In this document: piece by piece, positions 1-4,837 of the stretch | Layout: every line of letters begins with the position of its first letter | How positions within the stretch are numbered: the stretch's first letter is position 1 | NCBI GenBank assembly: GCA_016213455.1 | Contig: JACRAG010000210.1 | Span: forward strand, 1 to 7,262 | Origin: Anaerolineae bacterium | Lineage (GTDB): Bacteria; Chloroflexota; Anaerolineae; Anaerolineales; Anaerolineaceae | Direction: 5' to 3' | DNA length: 7,262 nt | Notes under the pieces: model-generated | What the model saw: only the letters and a program-made list of their open reading frames with translations | The model's database searches: none | Told to the model about the DNA's origin: nothing | Made by a program: the position numbers and the translations under genes

Positions 1-130
1 CCGGGCCCTGCACGCCGTAACCGAGCCCCGCCACCACTTCATCTTTCAACACAGCCTGAGCGCGCTCCAGCGGGAACTCTTCACGCGTCACAACTTCTTC
101 CCACGTACCTGCAAAATTCAGTTTAGCCAT
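1..130 (-). CDS. ilvC: Ketol-acid reductoisomerase, N-terminal fragment
   Basis: This enzyme converts acetolactate or acetohydroxybutyrate to the dihydroxy acid using NAD(P)H and Mg2+, the second common step of valine and isoleucine synthesis, in the cytoplasm. Only the first 43 complete codons are visible; the gene runs off the left edge. The fragment starts MAKLNFAGTWEEVV and reaches GYGVQGP at residues 37-43, the GxGxxG turn of the N-terminal Rossmann fold that binds the dinucleotide. Many bacterial enzymes have GSQGH here; GVQGP is a variant I recall from Bacteroidota-like enzymes (from memory, not searched). The ATG at 130-128 is supported by the Shine-Dalgarno sequence AGAGGAG (140-146), 9 nt upstream. 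It is the last visible gene of the ilvD-ilvB-ilvN-ilvC series but is separated from ilvN by an unusually long structured gap. Cofactor preference cannot be judged because the beta2-alphaB loop lies outside the window. Confidence 0.96.
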   Translation of the reverse strand, partial: MAKLNFAGTWEEVVTREEFPLERAQAVLKDEVVAGLGYGVQGP

Positions 131-197
131 TCCAAAAATCTCCTCTGGTGATCCCTCGCGGGGTTTTTTATTTCCGTATCGATCCGAAGATTATTTT

Positions 198-220
198 CCC
201 CCACCCCCTGCCCCGCCCCC
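198..220 (-). promoter_or_regulatory. Putative four-tract G-quadruplex motif upstream of ilvC
   Basis: On the minus (mRNA-sense) strand this reads as G-runs of 5, 4, 5 and 5 separated by loops of 1 (C), 2 (CA) and 1 (T) nucleotides. This exceeds the usual G3+ with 1-7 nt loop definition, and short loops with four-layer tracts are known to favour very stable quadruplexes, especially in RNA. It lies about 68 nt upstream of the ilvC start codon. Two of the four G-runs (220-211) also form the descending arm of the adjacent hairpin, so quadruplex and hairpin cannot coexist. Whether it folds in the cell is inference. Confidence 0.55.
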
Positions 221-230
221 AGGGGCGGGG
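211..230 (-). repeat. GC-only hairpin, 8-9 bp
   Basis: On the plus strand CCCCGCCCC (211-219) is complementary to GGGGCGGGG (222-230), with two bases between, so in practice 8 bp with a 4-nt loop. No T-tract follows on either strand, so it is not a standard intrinsic terminator. On the minus strand its second arm supplies two G-runs of the G-quadruplex motif. Confidence 0.6.
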
Positions 231-241
231 AGAATGAGGAT

Positions 242-286
242 TTTGGAGATCGTTTGCGGCCCTTTGTGCCGCAAACGATCTCCAAA
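242..286. repeat. Perfect 19-bp inverted repeat with 7-nt loop
   Basis: The arm 242-260 (TTTGGAGATCGTTTGCGGC) is the exact reverse complement of 268-286, with the loop CCTTTGT at 261-267. A perfect 19-bp stem in noncoding DNA is far beyond chance. On the minus strand a short A-run follows instead of a T-run, so a standard terminator is not indicated. The outer bases of its right arm (282-287, CCAAAC) can alternatively pair with GTTTGG at 293-298, forming a 6-bp competing hairpin. It could be a dispersed palindromic element, an mRNA stabiliser or processing site, or a protein-binding palindrome; the sequence alone does not decide. Confidence 0.8.
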
Positions 287-336
287 CCTTCTGTTTGGGG
301 GGATGGGCAATGTTGTTAATTTTCGGATACGTTCTC

Positions 337-396
337 AATCAACCAAACGCCGGATCAGGCGGCCGGGTCTGCCAGACCTGACGGGAGCGTCCGGCG
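337..396 (-). terminator. Possible bulged terminator or processing hairpin after ilvN
   Basis: Starting 10 nt after the ilvN stop codon, the minus strand reads CGCCGGA (396-390), an 8-nt bulge, TCAGG (381-377), a 17-nt loop, then the continuous arm CCTGATCCGGCG (359-348). This gives 12 paired bases in two blocks. The following bases are TTTGGTTGATT (347-337), which are T-rich but not a clean run. An alternative small hairpin, GGTCT/AGACC, lies within the loop region. It may cause partial termination between ilvN and ilvC or protect the 3' end of the ilvN message. The bulge and imperfect T-tract keep confidence low. Confidence 0.38.
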
Positions 397-405
397 GTGG
401 TTCAA

Positions 406-924
406 TCAGGCGTGCACGCCGTTACCGTTGCCGTTCACATACAGCGGGCTGGTGCCGCGCGCCATGGCGACGATGCCGGTGCGCACCATTTCGATGATAC
501 CCAGCGGGCGCAGCACATCCACAAAGCCTTCGATCTTGTCCTCATCGCCGGTGATCTCGATGATGAAGGACGAGTTGGTCACATCCACAATGCGCGCGCG
601 GAACACGTCCACCGTCTGCATGATGTGCGTGCGGTTCTCCGCCGTGGCAGAGACCTTGATCATCGCCAGGTCGCGGGTCACCTTGGGGAGCACGGTCAGG
701 TCTTCGACCTGGATGACATTGACCAGTTTGTACAGGTAGGAGGTCAGGCGCTCCACGTTCTGGTCATCGCTGTCCACCACAATGGTCATGCGCGAGACGC
801 CAGGCGACTCGGTGTGACCGACGGTGAGCGATTCGATGTTAAAGGCGCGCCGGCGGAAGAGGGAAGCCACCCGGTTCAGCACGCCCGGTTTATCTTCAAC
901 TAAAGCAACAATCGTGTGGTACAT
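406..924 (-). CDS. ilvN: Acetolactate synthase, small regulatory subunit
   Basis: This is the regulatory subunit of acetohydroxyacid synthase. It binds and activates the catalytic IlvB subunit and gives feedback inhibition by branched-chain amino acids. The 172-residue protein fits the family (about 160-175). Residues 2-75 form the N-terminal ACT domain, with KPGVLNRVASLF at 12-23 and FNIESLTVG at 28-36; residues of about 84-158 match the C-terminal domain, with the typical IVDVTNSSFIIEITG block at 112-126. Gly14 and Asn29 align with positions whose substitution in E. coli IlvH abolishes valine inhibition, so I infer a valine-sensitive enzyme. The tail after about residue 158 ends in an Asn/Gly-rich repeat (NGNGNG) and is probably disordered. 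The ATG at 924-922 directly abuts the ilvB stop codon, and its AGAGGAT ribosome binding site lies inside the ilvB end, which points to translational coupling and 1:1 supply of subunits. IlvN and IlvH are homologous names; ilvN is chosen because the gene follows ilvB. Confidence 0.96.
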   Translation of the reverse strand: MYHTIVALVEDKPGVLNRVASLFRRRAFNIESLTVGHTESPGVSRMTIVVDSDDQNVERLTSYLYKLVNVIQVEDLTVLPKVTRDLAMIKVSATAENRTHIMQTVDVFRARIVDVTNSSFIIEITGDEDKIEGFVDVLRPLGIIEMVRTGIVAMARGTSPLYVNGNGNGVHA

Positions 925-2643
925 CTAGATTTCATCCTCTGCCGTTTCGGCGATGGGGTTGGGCATGGGACGGCGGATCATATTGTGCAGGTCGGCGCCG
1001 GAGGGAACCATCGGGTAAACGCTGTCTTCCTGCTCCACGCGGAAGTCGATCACCACGGTACCGTCCGTCTGGCGAGCCTGCTGGATGGCGCTGACCACTT
1101 CGCCGCGCTGGGTGACGCGCAGACCGGTCAGACCGTGAGCCTCTGCCAGTTTCACAAAATCAGGGCTGCGCATGGGGGTGGCAGCGTAACGGCGCTCGTA
1201 GAAGAACTCCTGCCACTGGCGCACCATGCCCAGGAAGCCATTGTTCATCACTGCCACATTGACCTTGACGTTTTCCTGCGCCGCGGTGGAAAGCTCGGCA
1301 GCGGTCATCTGGAAGCCGCCGTCGCCCGCCACAGCCCCCACATCCGCCTCGGGGCGGGCCAGTTTGGCGCCAATCGCGGCGGGCAGGCCAAAGCCCATCG
1401 TGCCCAGGCCGCCCGAGGTGATCCACATATTGGGGTTGTCCTGCTTGTAGTATTGCGCCGTCCACATCTGGTGCTGGCCCACGTCGGTGACGATCATCGC
1501 GTCGCCGGAGGTGGTGTGCCACAGGTCGTTGATCACATGCGCAGCGTAGAGGTGATCGTCGGGAGGCAGGTTCTGGATGTCGCGCACGGCGCTGTCGCCT
1601 TTGGAACGGGCGATCTGGGACAACCAGTCGATGTGGCTGACCGGCTGCATCTGCGCCAGGATCTGGCGCAGGGTATCGCGCAGGTCGCCCACCAGGGCCA
1701 GGTCCACGGGAACATTCTTGTTGACCTCGGCCGGATCGATCTCGATGTGAATTTTCTTTGCATTTACGGCATAGGTTTTCAGGTTGCCGGTCACGCGGTC
1801 GTCAAAACGCATGCCAAAGGCCAGCAGCAGGTCGGCCTCCTGAATGGCCTGGTTGACCCAGGCTTCGCCGTGCATGCCCATCATGCCCAGGTTGAGCGGG
1901 TGGGTCGCCGGGAAGCAGCTGATGCCCAGCAGGGTCATCGCCACCGGCACATTGGCCGTCTCGGCAAACTGGCGCAGCTCGTTCATCGCGCCCGAGAGCA
2001 GCACGCCGCGCCCCGCCAGGATGAGCGGGCGCTTGGCGGCGGAGATCATCTCCAGCGCCTGTTCGATCTGGCGCGAAGTGGGGCGCAGGTCGGGGCGGTA
2101 ACCGCGCATCTTGATCGGCTTGTCGTCATAGGTCCATTCCAGGCTGTGCTGCTGGGCATCCTTGGCGATATCCACCAGCACGGGACCGGGCCGGCCGGTG
2201 CGGGCGATGTAAAACGCCTCGCGCAACACCGGGCCAATCTCTTCGGTGTGGGTGACCAGGTAATTGTGCTTGGTGATCGGCAGGGTGATACCGGTCACGT
2301 CGGTCTCCTGGAAGGCGTCAAACCCGATCAGCTTGCTGGCCACCTGCCCGGTGATGAACACGGTCGGCGACGAGTCCATCATGGCTGTGGCGATGCCGGT
2401 GACCAGGTTGGTGGCGCCGGGGCCGGAAGTGGCCATCGCCACCCCCACCTTGCCGCTGGCGCGCGCGTATCCGTCGGCCATGTGGGCGGCGCCCTGTTCA
2501 TGGCGGGTGAGTACGTGGCGCACCGGGTAATCCAGCATGGCGTCATAAATGGGCAGGTTGGCCCCGCCCGGGTAGCCGAACACCACGTCCACGCCTTCGC
2601 GAACCAGCGTTTCCCACAGTATTTGTGCACCCGTAAGTTTCAT
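925..2643 (-). CDS. ilvB: Acetolactate synthase, large catalytic subunit
   Basis: This thiamine-diphosphate enzyme condenses two pyruvates to acetolactate (valine, leucine) or pyruvate with 2-oxobutyrate to acetohydroxybutyrate (isoleucine). The protein has 572 residues, normal for the family. The N-terminal pyrimidine-binding domain carries FGYPGGANLPIYD (22-34) and the catalytic glutamate E49 in RHEQGAAHMADGYAR. The central domain has the GFDAFQE segment (107-113). The C-terminal pyrophosphate-binding domain has GDGGFQM (440-446) followed by NN at 467-468, the cofactor and Mg2+ motif. I chose the ATG at 2643-2641, giving MKLTGAQIL, because AAAGGAGGAG sits at 2657-2648 just upstream. An in-frame extension to 2751 would overlap the end of ilvD and adds 36 residues unlike the family. 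The gene lies 67 nt after ilvD and its TAG stop (927-925) is immediately followed by the ilvN ATG. The antiparallel 582-aa open frame across it is a composition artefact. Confidence 0.97.
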   Translation of the reverse strand: MKLTGAQILWETLVREGVDVVFGYPGGANLPIYDAMLDYPVRHVLTRHEQGAAHMADGYARASGKVGVAMATSGPGATNLVTGIATAMMDSSPTVFITGQVASKLIGFDAFQETDVTGITLPITKHNYLVTHTEEIGPVLREAFYIARTGRPGPVLVDIAKDAQQHSLEWTYDDKPIKMRGYRPDLRPTSRQIEQALEMISAAKRPLILAGRGVLLSGAMNELRQFAETANVPVAMTLLGISCFPATHPLNLGMMGMHGEAWVNQAIQEADLLLAFGMRFDDRVTGNLKTYAVNAKKIHIEIDPAEVNKNVPVDLALVGDLRDTLRQILAQMQPVSHIDWLSQIARSKGDSAVRDIQNLPPDDHLYAAHVINDLWHTTSGDAMIVTDVGQHQMWTAQYYKQDNPNMWITSGGLGTMGFGLPAAIGAKLARPEADVGAVAGDGGFQMTAAELSTAAQENVKVNVAVMNNGFLGMVRQWQEFFYERRYAATPMRSPDFVKLAEAHGLTGLRVTQRGEVVSAIQQARQTDGTVVIDFRVEQEDSVYPMVPSGADLHNMIRRPMPNPIAETAEDEI

Positions 2644-2662
2644 CCGTCTCCTCCTTTGGTCT

Positions 2663-2688
2663 AAAAACCACCCCCGCATCCGCGGGAG
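2663..2688 (-). terminator. Terminator-like hairpin between ilvD and ilvB
   Basis: On the minus strand CTCCCGC (2688-2682), loop GGAT and GCGGGGG (2677-2671) form a 7-bp stem including one U-G pair. After TGG comes TTTTT (2667-2663). It lies 22 nt after the ilvD stop and ends just before the ilvB ribosome binding site. I read it as a weak or conditional terminator, or a stability hairpin that changes the ilvD to ilvBN ratio. Because ilvB and ilvN have no evident promoter of their own, full termination here is unlikely. Confidence 0.4.
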
Positions 2689-2710
2689 ATGTGTCGATCG
2701 GGTAGGGCGC

Positions 2711-4378
2711 TCAGCACTTGAGCACCGCGCCGGTGTCGGCGCTGGTGACAAATGCGGCGTAGCGCCGCAGCCACTTGCTGGTCGTGCGCGTCTGGAAGGG
2801 CGGCAGCGCCGCCAGGCGGCGTTCGATCTCCTCCGCGCTCAGACGCACGTTCAACGTGCGAGCGTCCAGGTCCAGCTCCACCACGTCTCCGGGCTGCAGC
2901 GCGGCGATGGGTCCGCCGGCTGCCGCTTCGGGAGAGATGTGACCGATACACGCGCCGCGTGTACCACCGGAGAAACGCCCGTCCGTAATCAATGCCACCT
3001 GCTCGCCCAATCCCATGCCCATGATGGCGCTGGTCGGGGAGAGCATTTCCTGCATGCCAGGCCCGCCGCGCGGACCCTCATAGCGCACCACCACCACGTC
3101 GCCGGGCTGCACTTCGCGCGCCAGGATGCCCTTGAGGGCTTCATCCTGCGACTCGTAGATGCGCGCCGGTCCGCTGAAGTGGCGCATCGAGGCCGCCACG
3201 CCGCCGGTCTTCACCACCGCGCCCTGGGGGGCCAGGTTGCCGAACAAAATCGCCAGTCCGCCGCGCTGCGAATGAGCGTTCTCCGCCCGGCGGATCACCT
3301 CGTCGTCCTTGATCTCCGCGCCGGCGATGGACTGCCCCAGCGTGCCGCCGGTGACGGTGATGCGGTCCAGGTGCAGCATGCCGGTGGCGCGCTGCACTTC
3401 GTTCAAAATGGCGGGGATGCCCCCGGCGCGGTGCACATCTTCCATGTGCCATTTGCCCGCCGGGCTGACCTTGCTGAGGTGCGGCACGCGCTCGGCGACG
3501 CGGTTGATGCGCTCCAGCGAATATTCCAGCCCGCCTTCGTTGGCCAGGGCCAGGGCGTGCAAAATGGTGTTGCTCGAACCGCCCATCGCCATATCCAGGG
3601 CAAAGGCGTCATCCATCGCGTCCACGGTGACGATGTCGCGCGGCTTGATGTCGCGTTCCACCAGGGTCAGGATCTGCCCGGCGGCGCGGGTCGCCAGCGC
3701 CTCGCGTTCGGGGGTGCGCGCCAGCGCCGAACCGTTGAAGGGCAGCGCCAGCCCCAGGGCTTCCATCAGGCAGTTCATGCTGTTGGCGGTGAACATGCCC
3801 GAGCAGGACCCGCAGGATGGGCAGGCATGGTCTTCCAGCACCTTCAGGCGGCGCGCGTCGATCTTGCCAGCCTGAAACGCGCCCACGCCTTCAAATACCG
3901 AGATCAGGTCGATCGGCTCGCCATCCGGGGTGCGTCCGGCTGCCATCGGCCCGCCGGAAACAAAAATCGCCGGGATGTTCACGCGCATTGCTGCCATGAG
4001 CATACCCGGCACGATTTTGTCGCAGTTGGGGATACACACCATACCGTCAAAGCGGTGGGCTTCCAGCATGGTTTCGATGGAGTCGGCGATCAATTCGCGC
4101 GACGGCAGGGAGTATTTCATCCCCACATGCCCCATGGCGATGCCGTCATCCACCGCGATGGTGTTGAACTCGAAGGGCACGCCGCCCGCCGCACGCACCG
4201 CCTGTTTGACCAGCTTGCCAAAATCCTGCAGGTGCACATGCCCCGGCACAATGTCCACATAAGAATTCACCACGGCGATGAAGGGTTTCTCCATGTCGGC
4301 GTCGGTCACACCGGTGGCCTTGAGCAGGGCCCGGTGGGGAGCGTGTTCAAATCCGCGTTTGATCTGGTCTGATCGCAT
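2711..4378 (-). CDS. ilvD: Dihydroxyacid dehydratase
   Basis: This iron-sulfur dehydratase makes 2-oxoisovalerate and 2-oxo-3-methylvalerate, the last common step before transamination to valine and isoleucine. Its 555 residues match the family. The first signature [11 protein letters not shown] is at 119-129 and the second, [25 protein letters not shown], at 462-486; S470 in DGRFSGG is the proposed catalytic base. Cysteines C119 (IPNCDK) and C189/C192 (CPSCGSC, 186-192) are candidate cluster ligands. The position that carries a third cysteine in [2Fe-2S] plant and mycobacterial enzymes (TPCN) is here VPGHVHL (44-50), as in the oxygen-labile E. coli [4Fe-4S] enzyme. I infer an oxygen-sensitive cluster and thus an anaerobic or microaerobic habit. 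The ATG at 4378-4376 has GGAG at 4386-4383, a short 4-nt spacing. It is the first structural gene after a terminator and leader peptide (4379-4600), so its transcription is probably attenuated by branched-chain amino acid supply. Confidence 0.97.
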   Translation of the reverse strand: MRSDQIKRGFEHAPHRALLKATGVTDADMEKPFIAVVNSYVDIVPGHVHLQDFGKLVKQAVRAAGGVPFEFNTIAVDDGIAMGHVGMKYSLPSRELIADSIETMLEAHRFDGMVCIPNCDKIVPGMLMAAMRVNIPAIFVSGGPMAAGRTPDGEPIDLISVFEGVGAFQAGKIDARRLKVLEDHACPSCGSCSGMFTANSMNCLMEALGLALPFNGSALARTPEREALATRAAGQILTLVERDIKPRDIVTVDAMDDAFALDMAMGGSSNTILHALALANEGGLEYSLERINRVAERVPHLSKVSPAGKWHMEDVHRAGGIPAILNEVQRATGMLHLDRITVTGGTLGQSIAGAEIKDDEVIRRAENAHSQRGGLAILFGNLAPQGAVVKTGGVAASMRHFSGPARIYESQDEALKGILAREVQPGDVVVVRYEGPRGGPGMQEMLSPTSAIMGMGLGEQVALITDGRFSGGTRGACIGHISPEAAAGGPIAALQPGDVVELDLDARTLNVRLSAEEIERRLAALPPFQTRTTSKWLRRYAAFVTSADTGAVLKC

Positions 4379-4401
4379 AAAACTCCAAGAAATAAGAGAT
4401 C

Positions 4402-4426
4402 AAAAAACCGCCCTTTCGGGCGGTTT
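4402..4426 (-). terminator. Intrinsic terminator of the ilv attenuator (segments 3:4)
   Basis: On the minus strand AAACCGCCC (4426-4418) pairs with GGGCGGTTT (4413-4405) across the loop GAAA, a 9-bp stem with a stable GNRA-type tetraloop; TTTTTT runs from 4407 to 4402. It is an almost ideal Rho-independent terminator, yet it lies upstream of ilvD, with 23 nt between the T-run and the ilvD ATG. It is downstream of the promoter and leader ORF on the same strand, which is the position expected for an attenuator. On the plus strand it has a weaker T-rich tail. Confidence 0.92.
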
Positions 4427-4464
4427 GGCTTTTACTTACGTTGGGTATTATCTGTCACTTCGTA

Positions 4465-4569
4465 CTAGATAATCTGCTCGCTCCATCTCGCCGCCCGAAA
4501 CTGGAAAAGGCCCTCAATTACGAGGACCGAAATAAGGACCAGAATGAACAGCGAGAATTGGGCGAACAT
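4465..4569 (-). CDS. ilv operon leader peptide, 34 aa
   Basis: This small ORF begins at ATG 4569-4567 and ends at TAG 4467-4465. Residues 9-18 are ILVLISVLVI, nine of ten being branched-chain; in all, 13 of 34 residues are Ile, Leu or Val, and the codons are mixed (ATT, CTG, GTC, CTT, CTC, GTA). The pattern strongly resembles E. coli IlvL, whose run of Ile, Leu and Val codons senses the matching charged tRNAs. It starts about 30 nt after the predicted transcription start and is followed by mutually exclusive RNA hairpins and a terminator before ilvD. The likely role is regulatory translation, the peptide itself being dispensable. AGGA at 4586-4583 is the only clear ribosome binding site, with a long 13-nt spacing. 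An in-frame TTG at 4596-4594 is a less likely start. The alternative is a tiny single-pass membrane protein, since residues 5-22 are hydrophobic and followed by Arg residues; the RNA context argues against that as the main role. Confidence 0.85.
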   Translation of the reverse strand: MFAQFSLFILVLISVLVIEGLFQFRAARWSEQII

Positions 4570-4605
4570 TAGAAGGCGATATTCCTGAAAAATCAAGGTC
4601 CCTTG

Positions 4606-4634
4606 ATGATAGTGGAAATGAAATTAAAAGTCAA
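4606..4634 (-). promoter_or_regulatory. Sigma70-type promoter of the ilv operon
   Basis: On the minus strand TTGACT (4634-4629) is followed after exactly 17 bp by TATCAT (4611-4606). Each hexamer matches five of six consensus bases and the spacing is optimal. Upstream bases to about 4665 are A+T-rich, like an UP element. Transcription would start near 4600-4598, about 30 nt before the leader-peptide ATG and 220 nt before ilvD. It is the best promoter I see in the window. Confidence 0.82.
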
Positions 4635-4837
4635 TAAGCAATATTAAGAATTTTGCAAGGAATTTTTGGTTTCAACCCAATGATTGCCAAGGGACGGGAT
4701 GGACAGCGGGGAGAATACCTGCGAATCACGGTTTTGGGCGAAGGAACGTTCGCCAAGCCGGTTGGTCCGTCCGAGATTCGACATCCATGCGGCGATGCCC
4801 GCCTGCGTGCCCAGGCCCAAAACCACCCGCCCCGGTT
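4635..4837. other. Intergenic region between the GNAT gene and the ilv promoter
   Basis: I see no supported gene in this stretch. The part next to the promoter (4635-4670) is A+T-rich. A short hairpin, GCCTG/CAGGC, lies at 4801-4816 just after the GNAT stop, but no T-run follows on the minus strand, so it is a poor terminator. A 60-codon minus frame (4826-4644, GTG start) has no ribosome binding site that I can see and no recognised domain. Confidence 0.5.

Larger units (their letters stand above)
131..405 (-). other. Structured ilvN-ilvC intergenic region
   Basis: This 275-nt stretch has no credible gene. Reading along the minus strand from ilvN it holds: a bulged hairpin with a T-rich tail (396-337), an A+T-rich patch (about 310-345), a perfect 19-bp inverted repeat (286-242), a GC hairpin (230-211) overlapping a G-quadruplex motif (220-198), an A-rich stretch (about 197-164), and the ilvC ribosome binding site (146-140). 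The other junctions in this operon are 0 and 67 nt, so the length stands out. I infer that it is the 5' untranslated region or an RNA processing/regulatory zone for ilvC. I could not place a convincing separate ilvC promoter. Confidence 0.6.
4379..4600 (-). promoter_or_regulatory. Leader-peptide transcription attenuator of the ilv operon
   Basis: This is the predicted ~220-nt leader RNA. TTTCGGGCGG at 4500-4491 (segment 2, inside the leader ORF) is the exact 10-nt complement of CCGCCCGAAA at 4423-4414 (segment 3), which is the ascending arm and loop of the terminator. Antiterminator 2:3 and terminator 3:4 are therefore mutually exclusive. Between segments 2 and 3, ATTATCT (4473-4467) and AGATAAT (4453-4447) form a 7-bp hairpin that brings them together and overlaps the leader stop codon. 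Predicted logic: a ribosome stalled at scarce Ile/Leu/Val codons (4545-4516) leaves segment 2 free, so 2:3 forms and ilvD is transcribed. A ribosome that reads through covers segment 2 and opens the stop-codon hairpin, so 3:4 forms. Segment 1 is less clear; TCGCCC (4565-4560) can pair with GGGCGG (4496-4491), and GGTCCTC/GAGGGCC (4528-4522/4515-4509) forms a hairpin over the control codons. Confidence 0.85.

Noticed and set aside
150..171. Plus-strand terminator (CCC-TCGC-GGG then TTTTTT)
   Set aside because: The stem has only three G-C pairs plus weak extensions, and no plus-strand gene lies upstream of it; on the minus strand it lacks a T-tract.
316..345. Possible ilvC promoter TTGATT-17-TTAACA on the minus strand
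   Set aside because: The -35 is fair but the -10 matches the consensus at only two positions, so I do not call it.
916..2664. 582-aa plus-strand open frame antisense to ilvB
   Set aside because: It mirrors the ilvB codons, is rich in His/Gly/Val/Gln from reversed GC-rich codons, has no domain I recognise, and ilvB is unmistakable on the other strand.
2644..2751. Extended ilvB start giving 36 more residues
   Set aside because: The extension overlaps ilvD, has no family similarity and ignores the strong ribosome binding site in front of ATG 2643.
2939..4372. 477-aa plus-strand open frame antisense to ilvD
   Set aside because: Same composition artefact; the opposite strand encodes a full-length IlvD with both family signatures.
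4379..4600. T-box riboswitch as the explanation of the ilvD leader terminator
   Set aside because: The conserved T-box antiterminator bulge sequence (AGGGTGG...ACCGCG type) and the long specifier stem-loop are absent, while a leader peptide with control codons is present.
4644..4826. 60-codon minus-strand frame between the GNAT gene and the ilv promoter
   Set aside because: GTG start, no ribosome binding site, no recognised motif, and it runs up to the promoter. A repeat-derived fragment is possible but unsupported.
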